Shown: positions 1 through 7,533 of the stretch, piece after piece
Numbering within the stretch: the stretch's first letter is position 1
How the letters are laid out: each line of letters starts with the position of its first letter
Origin: JAKVAV01 sp964635965
GTDB taxonomy: Bacteria; Bacteroidota; Bacteroidia; Flavobacteriales_D; Cryomorphaceae
Direction of reading: 5' to 3'
NCBI GenBank assembly: GCA_964635965.1
Contig: CAZWQX010000146.1
Coordinates: forward strand, 1 to 9,576
Length of the DNA stretch: 9,576 bases
Notes under the pieces: generated by a model
What the model was told of the DNA's origin: nothing
Seen by the model: the letters and a program-made list of their open reading frames with translations, nothing else
The model's database searches: none
Program-made: the position numbers and the translations under genes

Positions 1-1533
1 ATCAACTACTCTGTGATCAAGAAACGGGACTCTGACTTCAAGGCTTCGGTGCATGCTCATGGAATCAACCTTGTAAAGCATGTCATTAGCCAAAACGAGT
101 TCGAAATCTGCCTCTAATACAGAGTTGAAATCCTGATCAGTTAAGAGATTCAGGTATCTTTTAAGCGCATCGATTTTACTGTATTCTCGATGGTCCTTAA
201 GTATTTTTTGTACTTCCGATTCCGTTGTAAAACAAGCCCATTGGAGATATCTTTCCTGAAAAGAACCTGCCAAGCCTCGTGAGTATTTTTTAACCTTTCT
301 TATCCTATCAAAGGTTCGTTTATTTCTTGATGCCGGAAGGACCTCTAAAAGCGGAGACAGTTTTTTAAGGGTCGCGTTCTTCCAATCGGGGGTCAAAGAT
401 CTCAGGAGCCCTCGGTGTTTGTTATAACCTCCTAAAAGCTCGTCTGCTCCATCGCCACTAAGCGTAACTTTGACTTTTGATCTGGTGAATTCGGATAAGA
501 TATTCACGAGTATACCTGATGAATCTGCAAAAGGCTCATCCATAGAATTGAGAATGTCTTCAATATGTGAATCCAATTCTTTCTCAGTAACGGGAACAAC
601 GAAATGCTCCAGCCCAAGGTATTTTGCCGTGCGCCTTGCCTTTTCACTTTCATCATAGAATGGTTGATCGGGAAACCCGATCGAAAATGCAGGAATACTT
701 TTGTCGTGTTCTGCTGCAATTTGAGCTATGATCGAGGAGTCAATACCTCCGCTGAGAAATACCCCTAATGGGACGTCGGAGATTAATCTTTCTTCTACAG
801 ACTTGTGCAGCCTTTCTTTAAGTCCATAAGAGGCTTCTCCAAACCCAATTGAGTTTTTTTCCTCGGTATTTATGCGATAGTATTGTTTTTTCTCGATTCC
901 ATCAAGACTTGCTGAGATACAGGTACCCGGTTCCAATTTAAAAACCCTTTCGAGCATAGTTTTTGGATAGGGAACATAGCTCAGGCCTAGGTATAGAGAA
1001 AGGCTCTCTTGATCTATCTCCGGATTTTTCAGGAAGGGTGAAATGGTTCCTAAAGAACTTCCAAAAACCAAGTAGTCATCAATTTTTGAATAGTAGAGAG
1101 GTTTGATTCCATATCTATCTCTTCCCAGGATTAGTGTTTTGTTGGCGTCATCGTATAACCCAAAAGCGAAAAATCCGTGAACTCTTTTGAGAAAATTAAT
1201 TCCTTCATGGATTAATCCATGAAGCAAAACTTCGCTATCTCCACTCGTACAAAACTTTACACCTTTTTTTACGAGATCTCTTCTGAGTTCTTTGAAGTTG
1301 TATACTTCTCCATTAAAGGTCAGGCTATACGATTCGAAATTTATGGGTTGGTTAGATCTCTTGTCTGTATCAATTATTGCAAGTCGCCGGTGGGCTAGGG
1401 CACAGTGGGATTTTATTTCTTTCCCTTGAGCATCAGGCCCTCTTCTTTTCAAGGCTTGGGAAGCACGATCGAGTAAGACACTATCTGAAGGCCTTAATTG
1501 ATTCCGACTCCAAATTCCTGCGATTCCGCACAT
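1..1533 (-). CDS. asnB: Asparagine synthetase (glutamine-hydrolysing), 3' end cut by window edge
   Basis: Makes asparagine from aspartate, ATP and glutamine-derived ammonia in the cytoplasm. The reading frame opens at ATG 1533-1531 and runs unbroken to position 1, giving 511 residues. The family is usually about 600-640, so the C-terminus lies outside the window. An N-terminal class II glutamine amidotransferase domain covers about residues 1-210: Cys2 is the nucleophile (MCGIAGIW), followed by RRGPD at 30-34, AHRRLAIID at 47-55 and NGEVYN at 74-79. The ATP-pyrophosphatase synthetase domain follows, with the PP-loop SGGIDSS at 261-267, SGDGADE at 359-365 and, near the edge, the conserved SLEVRVPFLD segment. 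All expected catalytic motifs are present, so the enzyme should be active. In this superfamily asnB-type genes also occur in polysaccharide or amide-forming clusters, but the visible neighbours do not suggest that here. It is divergent from dacB across 72 bases. No Shine-Dalgarno is seen, and upstream there is only a one-mismatch TAnnTTTG match (TACATTCG, 1552-1559). Confidence 0.95.
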   Translation of the reverse strand, partial: MCGIAGIWSRNQLRPSDSVLLDRASQALKRRGPDAQGKEIKSHCALAHRRLAIIDTDKRSNQPINFESYSLTFNGEVYNFKELRRDLVKKGVKFCTSGDSEVLLHGLIHEGINFLKRVHGFFAFGLYDDANKTLILGRDRYGIKPLYYSKIDDYLVFGSSLGTISPFLKNPEIDQESLSLYLGLSYVPYPKTMLERVFKLEPGTCISASLDGIEKKQYYRINTEEKNSIGFGEASYGLKERLHKSVEERLISDVPLGVFLSGGIDSSIIAQIAAEHDKSIPAFSIGFPDQPFYDESEKARRTAKYLGLEHFVVPVTEKELDSHIEDILNSMDEPFADSSGILVNILSEFTRSKVKVTLSGDGADELLGGYNKHRGLLRSLTPDWKNATLKKLSPLLEVLPASRNKRTFDRIRKVKKYSRGLAGSFQERYLQWACFTTESEVQKILKDHREYSKIDALKRYLNLLTDQDFNSVLEADFELVLANDMLYKVDSMSMHRSLEVRVPFLDHRVVD

Positions 1534-1605
1534 AATCAATCGATGATAGGCCGAATGTATACGAAATGCATCTTTTTTTGCATTATTAGTTGAGAAATTC
1601 CTTCA

Positions 1606-3027
1606 ATGAGCCATAAACTTCTTCTTTTCGTTTGTGTAGTGAGCATTTCTTTAAGTGTATTTGGACAAGTTGAGCGATTAGCAGCGGATAATGAATTAAA
1701 GGGTGCAGGGATATCCATATTCCTTGCAGATGCGATCACAGGTGAAGAACTGGAAAATTTAAATGGTGATGTTTTGCTCTGTCCAGCTTCAGTGTGGAAG
1801 TTGGCGACAACCGCTGCTGCACTTGAAAATTTGGGTCCGGGATTTACTTTTAAAACCCAATTGGCTTACACAGGCAGCATTCAAAATGGTGTCCTTGAAG
1901 GAGATATATTAATAATCGGTGGTAACGATCCCACATTGGGTTCTCGATTTTTCAGGTTTGATATGGATTCGGTATTGAATGATTGGGCCTCAGCAATATC
2001 GAGTCAAGGGATCGATTCCATTAATGGATCTATAATTGCGAACGGATCCGGTTTTACCGGCCCTACAATTCCCGGAACACGAATTTGGGAAGATATGGCC
2101 AACTATTATGGCACAGGAATATGTGGTCTAAACTTCAATGATAACACCTACTTTATATCTTTCCGCACTCCTGACGAACCCGATGAATTAGCTGAAATCC
2201 TAGATGTTTATCCAATAGTTCCCGGTTTGGAAATTGAATCGGAAGTTAGTTCAAGTACGATTCAGAGTGATATGGCATTTATATATGGTTCTCCCCTGGA
2301 TTCGAAAAGGGTGGTTCGTGGAACCTTGCCTCTTGGAAAGGAAAGATTTCCTATTAAAGGGAGTATTCCTGACCCCTTATCATTTACTGCTTTCCATCTG
2401 CGAGAAAGACTCAGGGTCTTAGGTATTTCGTCAAAAGGATTCAAGGCTGAACCAACTCTTTTTAGGGAACAGGTGACGTTCAAAGCTATTCGAACAACTG
2501 AATCTCCCAACTTGAAGGACATTGTCAAACATGTCAATGAGCGAAGTGATAATCTTATGGCTGATGGACTACTGGTTCAATTGGGGGCTTTGAACGGAAT
2601 ATCTTCTTTGGAAACAGGTCTTGAAGAATTGAAAGACTATTTATCAGGTATTTGGAGCGATTCTCCGTTCTACGCCTATGACGGGAGTGGATTATCCCGT
2701 TTTAATGCAGTGTCAGCAGAACAGTTATCTCAGCTAATTATCGAACTGAGAAGATCAGACGTTCATAGAAAATTTCTTCTTGAAGAATTGCCGTTGGCGG
2801 GGAAAGAGGGGAGTGTAAAGTGGTTCGGAAAAGGCACGAATTTGGTTGGGAATGTTCGACTCAAATCAGGGTCCATGAAAAATGTTCGTGCCTATGCAGG
2901 AACAATCACAACTTTTTCGGGCAGGGAATTGGCTTTTGCGGCCATTGTAAATAATTACCCGATTTCAGGTACTGAGGTCAGAGACAAGATTGTAGACTGG
3001 CTCCTTAGAGTGTATGGAAGGTATTAG
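1606..3027 (+). CDS. dacB: D-alanyl-D-alanine carboxypeptidase/endopeptidase, PBP4 type (peptidase S13)
   Basis: Periplasmic penicillin-binding protein of low-molecular-mass class C. The family removes terminal D-Ala from peptidoglycan stem peptides and cleaves peptide cross-links. The 473-residue product is close to the E. coli PBP4 precursor (477). Residues 1-20 form a signal peptide (hydrophobic core LLLFVCVVSISL, cleavage likely near FGQ). The three active-site motifs are in order: SVWK at 62-65 (nucleophile Ser62, Lys65), SDN at 314-316 and KSG at 420-422, a normal variant of KTG. The gap of about 250 residues between the first and second motifs is the mark of the PBP4 group, which carries extra domains inserted in the transpeptidase fold. 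The DGSGLSR segment at 359-365 is also typical. ATG 1606 is chosen because it immediately precedes the signal peptide; no clear Shine-Dalgarno is present. The stop codon overlaps that of the convergent TPR gene by four bases. Confidence 0.94.
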   Translation: MSHKLLLFVCVVSISLSVFGQVERLAADNELKGAGISIFLADAITGEELENLNGDVLLCPASVWKLATTAAALENLGPGFTFKTQLAYTGSIQNGVLEGDILIIGGNDPTLGSRFFRFDMDSVLNDWASAISSQGIDSINGSIIANGSGFTGPTIPGTRIWEDMANYYGTGICGLNFNDNTYFISFRTPDEPDELAEILDVYPIVPGLEIESEVSSSTIQSDMAFIYGSPLDSKRVVRGTLPLGKERFPIKGSIPDPLSFTAFHLRERLRVLGISSKGFKAEPTLFREQVTFKAIRTTESPNLKDIVKHVNERSDNLMADGLLVQLGALNGISSLETGLEELKDYLSGIWSDSPFYAYDGSGLSRFNAVSAEQLSQLIIELRRSDVHRKFLLEELPLAGKEGSVKWFGKGTNLVGNVRLKSGSMKNVRAYAGTITTFSGRELAFAAIVNNYPISGTEVRDKIVDWLLRVYGRY

Positions 3028-3881
3028 AATGCCATCCTGATGATTTTTTTCTCGGGCTTTTTCTCTCTTTCCTTCTTGGCAACACAATGAGCCAAGTAAA
3101 TCTTTTGTGATTCTGAATCGCCCATTTCTCCTGCTTTGGCGTATAGCTCGCAGGATTTGTCTTTTTCTCCAGAAAAGTAAAGAGCCTCGCCCATGTAAAA
3201 ATAGAAGTCTTGTGGTGAAGGAAGTTCAATAGGCCGTACATTTTGGAGGAGTTCTATCCCTTTGTCATATTGCTCATTCAGAATGTAGATAACGGCTGCA
3301 TTGTACTTTGCAACATCAAGTGTAGGATCTAATTCTAAAACGTGCTCGTAATCCTTTAGTGCTAGCTCGTATTTTTCCATTTCGGCAAAAGCCGCTGCAC
3401 GCATATACAGAGCATCACGGTAATCGGGACGGAGCTCTAATGCTTTATTGTAGTGTTTTAAAGCTCCTGACGTCCGATATTCATAATACTCCAAATTTCC
3501 CATGAAATAATGGGCTTCCGGAAGTTCGGGATCTAGCTTCAGCGCAGATTTAAGCTTTGTCCTCGCTTCGTCAAATTGATTCAAGTTTAAATATGCTGCT
3601 CCGTGATTACTCTTCAATAGTGCCGATTGCTTATTCAATTTTTCCGCCTTCTCATAGGCTCTCACGGCCGCCACGAATTTTTCTTCTTTCTGAAAGCAAT
3701 TTCCCAAGAGTAATTGTGCTTCAAAACTCTCCTTATTCTTTTGGATATAGTCGTCTAAAACTTGTATTGCGGCTGTGTAATTATCGCTTTTGTAAAGTGC
3801 ACGAGCCCTTTCCAGGTCATCCTCAGTTTGAGAGAAACCTGCTAAAGTCAGTAAACAAAGAAAAAGGGTCAAAAACCGCAT
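3024..3881 (-). CDS. Secreted tetratricopeptide-repeat protein of unknown function
   Basis: A 285-residue protein with an N-terminal signal peptide (MRFLTLFLCLLTLAGFSQ, cleavage likely around residue 17-18), so it is probably periplasmic or surface-exposed. Almost all the rest is TPR helical hairpins of about 34 residues. Clear units start near residues 19, 53, 87, 121 and 155, with canonical endings such as ALKLDPEL, ALELRPDY and VLELDPTL. Another runs from about 189 to 220. The C-terminal unit (about 225-268) resembles a Sel1-like repeat, with SCELYAKAGEMGD. The tail is strongly basic (KKEREKKPEKK). TPR arrays bind protein partners, and no catalytic domain is visible, so the specific role is unknown. 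It lies 32 bases downstream of the HAD phosphatase gene on the same strand, so it could be the last gene of the trkA operon. A TAACTTTT sequence (7 of 8 to TAnnTTTG) at the phosphatase stop codon could instead give it its own promoter. Confidence 0.9.
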   Translation of the reverse strand: MRFLTLFLCLLTLAGFSQTEDDLERARALYKSDNYTAAIQVLDDYIQKNKESFEAQLLLGNCFQKEEKFVAAVRAYEKAEKLNKQSALLKSNHGAAYLNLNQFDEARTKLKSALKLDPELPEAHYFMGNLEYYEYRTSGALKHYNKALELRPDYRDALYMRAAAFAEMEKYELALKDYEHVLELDPTLDVAKYNAAVIYILNEQYDKGIELLQNVRPIELPSPQDFYFYMGEALYFSGEKDKSCELYAKAGEMGDSESQKIYLAHCVAKKEREKKPEKKIIRMAF

Positions 3882-3913
3882 ACTCCAGATTATACGGCGA
3901 ATCCTGAGAAAAG

Positions 3914-4561
3914 TTAGTTCTTAGAAATGAAGGTGATAACTTCAGAAGGAATCATTTTATCCAGGAGTAAATGACTAGCTTGATACCTATCTTCTTTGCT
4001 CTCAGGAATTGCAATGACTTTCATTTTTGCGGCAAGACCGGCTACCATTCCGTGAAACGAGTCTTCAAGTACCAAACAATTCTCAGGACGACAGTTTAGC
4101 TCTTGAGCCGTATGTATGAAAACTGCAGGGTGTGGTTTTCCGAAGTTTTCAAATTCAGCAGAATGAAGAATTTCAAAGAAGTTTGTTATTCCTAATTTGT
4201 TCAAGGTTGCCTTTATCAGTCGCATTGGTGAAGATGATGCAACGGCCATTTTGACCCCCATTTTCGCGCAGGATTTAACTGTTTCAAGAACCCCATCGAG
4301 TGGCACCCCTTCGGAAAGAATTAATGATTCAACATGGTCTAAAATGGCAGTCTCAATATCTTTTTTGGACGGACCTTGCCAAGGAAAACGAGCATACCAG
4401 AGATCTACTACTTCATTTAGCCTATAGCCCATTGTTTCTCGACAATCATCTTCAGTCAGCTCAATACCGACTGTTCTAAACACCTTCATTTCCGCTCTCC
4501 TCCAAAATGGCTCGCTATCAACCAATAAGCCATCCATATCAAAAATAACAGCCTCAATCAT
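3914..4561 (-). CDS. hxpB: HAD-superfamily sugar/hexitol phosphatase, HxpB (YniC) type
   Basis: A 215-residue haloacid-dehalogenase-type phosphatase with a beta-phosphoglucomutase-like helical cap. Motif I is FDMDG with nucleophile Asp8 and acid/base Asp10. Motif II is the serine pair in VASSSP (about 109-110). Motif III Lys142 is in GKPHP, and motif IV is LEDS (Glu166, Asp167). The cap contains VVDLWYAR followed by PWQGPS, closely matching my recollection of E. coli HxpB, which dephosphorylates 2-deoxyglucose 6-phosphate, mannitol 1-phosphate and sorbitol 6-phosphate. A beta-phosphoglucomutase is less likely on those cap motifs, but substrate is inferred. The frame is open up to 4648, but MIEAVIFDMDG at ATG 4561 is the natural start: 29 extra residues would lie inside trkH and match nothing in the family. 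ATG 4561 overlaps the trkH stop as ATGA, indicating translational coupling to the potassium transporter genes. Confidence 0.88.
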   Translation of the reverse strand: MIEAVIFDMDGLLVDSEPFWRRAEMKVFRTVGIELTEDDCRETMGYRLNEVVDLWYARFPWQGPSKKDIETAILDHVESLILSEGVPLDGVLETVKSCAKMGVKMAVASSSPMRLIKATLNKLGITNFFEILHSAEFENFGKPHPAVFIHTAQELNCRPENCLVLEDSFHGMVAGLAAKMKVIAIPESKEDRYQASHLLLDKMIPSEVITFISKN

Positions 4562-6018
4562 GTGTCGCGCCAAAAGTATCCTGTGAAGATGATCAATACG
4601 GTGAAAATTTCCAGTCTCCCAACCACCATTAAGGCGCCGAGAATCCATTTTGCCAGGGCAGGTAAATGAGCGAAAGTTGCAGAAGGTCCCGTTTCGTTCA
4701 ATCCCGGACCAACATTACCTAAAGATGTCGCTACCGAGCCCATGGCGGAAACGGCATCCATTCCTAATAGAGTTAGCACAACAGAGGATATTCCAAAAAT
4801 TGTCAAATAGATGATAACGAATGCCAGAATGTTTCTGGTTATTTCATGAGCTACTGCCTTTCCATTAAATCTAACAGGGATAATTGCTGAAAGATGAAGT
4901 TGTCTTTTGAACTCGATAATGGAGTTTTTAGCAATCATGAGGTGGCGAACAATCTTTACTCCACCAGCTGTCGATCCTGCTGATCCTCCAATAAACATTA
5001 GTGTAAAAAAGATCAAAGCAACACTTCCTCCCCAAACAGTAAAATCAGCCGTTGCGTATCCGGTAGTAGTCAATATGGCCACAACTTGAAAAAGACTTTC
5101 ACGAAATGATTGTTCCAAGGGAATACCATTGTTAAACATGAGGATCAGGGTCACCAAAATGGTGACACCAATGGTAAGACCTGCATATGCCTTGAACTCT
5201 TCATTGGCCCATATGCGCTTGAATTTACCCTTTAGCGCCAGATATACAAGAACAAAACTTGTACCCCCAAGAAACATAAAAAAGGTTATGGTGTACTGAA
5301 TAAAAGCGGAATCATAGTAGGCAATGCTCGCTTGCTTCGTGCTAAATCCTCCTGTGGACATAGTGGTTAAGCTATGGTTGATGGCATCGAAAAAAGTCAT
5401 CCCACCCAAGTATAGAATCACCATCTCCACTAGTGTTAATCCTATGTATAAGAACCAAAGTCTCTTGGCAGTATCTTGAATCCTCGGTTGAATTTTATCT
5501 GCCGTTATTCCTGGAGCCTCCGCTAAGAATAGCTGCATGCCTCCTATCCCAAGAGATGGTAAAATACTAATAACCAATACAATAAATCCTAATCCACCAA
5601 CCCATTGTGTAAGACTTCTCCAAAACAAAATGCTTTCGGGTAAACTCTCAATATTCTCGAGAATCGTTGCTCCCGTAGTTGTGAATCCGGATATACTTTC
5701 GAAGAATGCATCCGTAAATCCAGGTATCGAACCTGTTAACATGAAAGGTACCGATCCACTCAAGGCCATAACTACCCAGCTTAGTGCCACTATAATGTAT
5801 CCATCTCTTTTTTTAATTGTCTGTCGCTTCTCATGACGGTTTGTACTAAACCACAACGTTGCACCCAGCGCAGCGCTCACACCTACAGAGCCCAACCAAT
5901 TCAAAAGGGTATTATCGCTGTAGTACAAGGCAAACGGGATACATAAGAGCATAAGCCCTGCGTTGATGAAGAGCAGCACTCCGAGAATATTTAGGATGCC
6001 GATGAGGTTTATCTTCAC
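4558..6018 (-). CDS. trkH: Trk-type potassium uptake protein, membrane pore subunit
   Basis: Inner-membrane pore of a Trk/Ktr potassium uptake system, working with the TrkA gating subunit encoded just upstream. The 486 residues match the usual TrkH length (E. coli 483) and include the two extra N-terminal membrane helices that distinguish TrkH from shorter KtrB proteins. The four pore-loop filter segments of the fourfold M1-P-M2 repeat can be read in order: TTTGATIL (113-120), TTMSTGGFST (218-227), TTTGYAT (317-323) and GNVGPGL (434-440). The glycine-rich GGSAGSTAGGVK stretch (344-355), forming the intramembrane gating loop in this family, is intact, as is the C-terminal GRLEIF. The start codon is GTG at 6018-6016, overlapping the trkA stop as GTGA; no in-frame ATG nearby would preserve the first helix. 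The stop overlaps the phosphatase start as ATGA. Confidence 0.95.
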   Translation of the reverse strand: MKINLIGILNILGVLLFINAGLMLLCIPFALYYSDNTLLNWLGSVGVSAALGATLWFSTNRHEKRQTIKKRDGYIIVALSWVVMALSGSVPFMLTGSIPGFTDAFFESISGFTTTGATILENIESLPESILFWRSLTQWVGGLGFIVLVISILPSLGIGGMQLFLAEAPGITADKIQPRIQDTAKRLWFLYIGLTLVEMVILYLGGMTFFDAINHSLTTMSTGGFSTKQASIAYYDSAFIQYTITFFMFLGGTSFVLVYLALKGKFKRIWANEEFKAYAGLTIGVTILVTLILMFNNGIPLEQSFRESLFQVVAILTTTGYATADFTVWGGSVALIFFTLMFIGGSAGSTAGGVKIVRHLMIAKNSIIEFKRQLHLSAIIPVRFNGKAVAHEITRNILAFVIIYLTIFGISSVVLTLLGMDAVSAMGSVATSLGNVGPGLNETGPSATFAHLPALAKWILGALMVVGRLEIFTVLIIFTGYFWRDT

Positions 6019-7355
6019 TTGAAGAATGATTCTACCTTATGAATGCACTGAAGTTTTGACAGTACGACAATATGGTCTTTTTCCTGAAATTCAAATGTGC
6101 TGTCAGGGATATAACCTCTTCCGTTCCTTACAACCCCTCCAACTATTGCACTCTGTGGGAACTTCAATTCGTTTATTCTTTTGCCGATGATTTTTGCATC
6201 GTGTTGGACCTCAAATTCGAGCACTTCAACATCAGCGCCGTGTAGGCTGGTTAAGGCCAGAACTTCTCCTTGCCTTATGTATCGAAAGATGAAGTTAGCA
6301 GCAATGAGTTTTTTGTTGATCAATGTATCAACCCCTATACTTTGCGAAAGATGGATGTAATCCATGTTCTCGACAAGTGCTATTGTTTTGCCAACGTCGT
6401 GATTTTTCGCAACCAAACTTGTAATAATATTGGTTTCACTATTCCCTGTCACCGCAATGAAAGCATCCATATCCGATAGGTTCTCACCTTCAAGAACCTC
6501 CACGTTACGGCCATCGGCATTGATGATAAGTGTATCGGGAAGTTGTTCGGCAAGTTCGATACAGCGCTCTTTGTCAGGTTCAACCAATTTCACTCGGTAC
6601 CGCTTACTCAATGTTTTTGCTGCATGGTATCCAACTGTTGATCCACCCAGAATCATAATATGCTTAATCTCCAGTCGATCTTTCTTGAAGATTTCAAGAA
6701 TCCTATCTAATCCTTCAGGATTTGCACAGAAATAAGCATGATCATTTATTAGAAATCGGGTGTCTTTTCCGGGAATTATGGTTTCGTTATTCCTTAATAT
6801 GGAGACCGGAATAAAATTTCTGTCTTCGTTGAGATGGGCAGTTTCCTCAATTGTTTTACCAGCCACCATGCTGTCATGTTCTACCTTAATTCCTACCAAA
6901 GACAATTTTCCCTTGTCAAAATCGATGAAATCAGTAAGAGCTGATTCTTTGCAAAGCCTCTTTATTTCTCGCGCTGCAAGTGAAGCGGGAGAAATCAATT
7001 CATCGATACCAATATTGCATAAGTCAAGTTTCTCCTTACTTGTAAGAAACTCAACATTGGCAATTCTCGCTACGGTTCTTTTCGCCCCTAGGTGTTTTGC
7101 GATAATACATGTTGTCAAATTGACATCCTCACTATTCGTAACTCCAATTACCAAATCTGCCTTCTGTACCTTGGCTGTTGTAAGAGTGCTTATTGAAGTC
7201 GAACTTCCATCTAAAACTTCTAAGTCAAGATGATTAGAGATTTGCCTTAGTTGGTCGGGATCTTTATCAACAACTGTAAGGGTATGTCCCTCCATGGTCA
7301 GCAACTTGGCAAGGTGGAAACCCACTTCACCAGCTCCTGCTATGATAACTCTCAT
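6015..7355 (-). CDS. trkA: Trk system potassium uptake regulatory subunit TrkA
   Basis: Cytoplasmic nucleotide-binding subunit that assembles on TrkH and gates potassium flux in response to NAD(H) or adenine nucleotides. The 446 residues (E. coli TrkA 458) form a tandem duplication: RCK_N at about 1-125, RCK_C at about 140-222, second RCK_N at about 230-350 and second RCK_C at about 364-446. The first Rossmann fold is canonical, with GAGEVG at 7-12 and Asp30 at the end of strand two for the adenosine ribose. The second has GGSTVG at 237-242, where the middle glycine of GxGxxG is serine, with Glu259 in the acidic position. That change could alter nucleotide use in the second site. ATG 7355 directly precedes the first beta strand. 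It is the first gene of the operon, with a good promoter match about 27 bases upstream, and its TGA overlaps the trkH GTG start. Confidence 0.95.
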   Translation of the reverse strand: MRVIIAGAGEVGFHLAKLLTMEGHTLTVVDKDPDQLRQISNHLDLEVLDGSSTSISTLTTAKVQKADLVIGVTNSEDVNLTTCIIAKHLGAKRTVARIANVEFLTSKEKLDLCNIGIDELISPASLAAREIKRLCKESALTDFIDFDKGKLSLVGIKVEHDSMVAGKTIEETAHLNEDRNFIPVSILRNNETIIPGKDTRFLINDHAYFCANPEGLDRILEIFKKDRLEIKHIMILGGSTVGYHAAKTLSKRYRVKLVEPDKERCIELAEQLPDTLIINADGRNVEVLEGENLSDMDAFIAVTGNSETNIITSLVAKNHDVGKTIALVENMDYIHLSQSIGVDTLINKKLIAANFIFRYIRQGEVLALTSLHGADVEVLEFEVQHDAKIIGKRINELKFPQSAIVGGVVRNGRGYIPDSTFEFQEKDHIVVLSKLQCIHKVESFFK

Positions 7356-7381
7356 TCAAGTTTTAATCTGAATATCCAGTA

Positions 7382-7389
7382 CAAATATA
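7382..7389 (-). promoter_or_regulatory. Candidate Bacteroidota -7 promoter element for the trkA-trkH operon
   Basis: On the minus strand this reads TATATTTG, an exact match to the Bacteroidota -7 consensus TAnnTTTG. It ends 26 bases before the trkA ATG, predicting a 5' leader of about 20 bases. No clear TTTG/TTG -33 element lies at the usual 17-23 base spacing, so the assignment rests on the -7 element and position alone. Confidence 0.45.
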
Positions 7390-7426
7390 AATAGACTGAA
7401 CGCCATAGACTACTTTATTAATAACC

Positions 7427-7455
7427 GTTTACTTAACCGAATAGTGGTTAAAAAC
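7427..7455. repeat. Imperfect inverted repeat in the trkA/GNAT divergent spacer
   Basis: The arms are GTTT-AC-TTAACC (7427-7438) and GGTTAAAAAC (7446-7455), with a seven-base centre. This gives ten base pairs interrupted by a two-base bulge. It sits about 40 bases upstream of the candidate trkA -7 element and about 80 bases before the acetyltransferase ATG. That position would suit an operator for either divergent unit, but the spacer is AT-rich and such a repeat can arise by chance. It lacks a GC-rich stem, so it is not a convincing terminator. Confidence 0.25.
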
Positions 7456-7533
7456 TTAATAATCCTATCAGGTCGGATTGACTTGAGTTGAGAACAAGTG
7501 TTTGTTGTTCATTCAACTTATTTTTGGAAGCAT

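Noticed and set aside
470..719. Short open frames on both strands within the asparagine synthetase region
   Set aside because: They are shadows of the asnB frame, which is continuous across them and carries the SGDGADE and PP-loop motifs.
3005..3241. Open frame overlapping the dacB 3' end on the minus strand
   Set aside because: It is out of frame with the TPR gene, which accounts for this sequence with a signal peptide and regular repeats.
4562..4648. 29-residue N-terminal extension of the HAD phosphatase
   Set aside because: It lies inside the trkH reading region, resembles no part of the family, and the ATG at 4561 fits both the FDMDG motif position and the ATGA overlap.
6760..7233. 157-codon plus-strand open frame opposite trkA
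   Set aside because: It is antisense to a strongly conserved RCK gene, with no recognisable domain. Other frames opposite trkA, trkH, asnB and dacB were dismissed for the same reason.
7481..7499. ACTTG...CAAGT inverted repeat as a terminator or operator
   Set aside because: Only five base pairs with a nine-base loop and no following T-run; expected by chance.
7519..7526. TATTTTTG as a promoter for the acetyltransferase
   Set aside because: It matches TAnnTTTG but would start transcription at or beside ATG 7534, leaving no leader. The nearest upstream TTTG is at a poor 14-base spacing. Probably chance in T-rich DNA.
7498..7533. GTG start for the acetyltransferase 12 codons upstream
   Set aside because: The added residues do not look like GNAT sequence, and ATG 7534 is close to a weak GGAAG and gives a normal-length domain.
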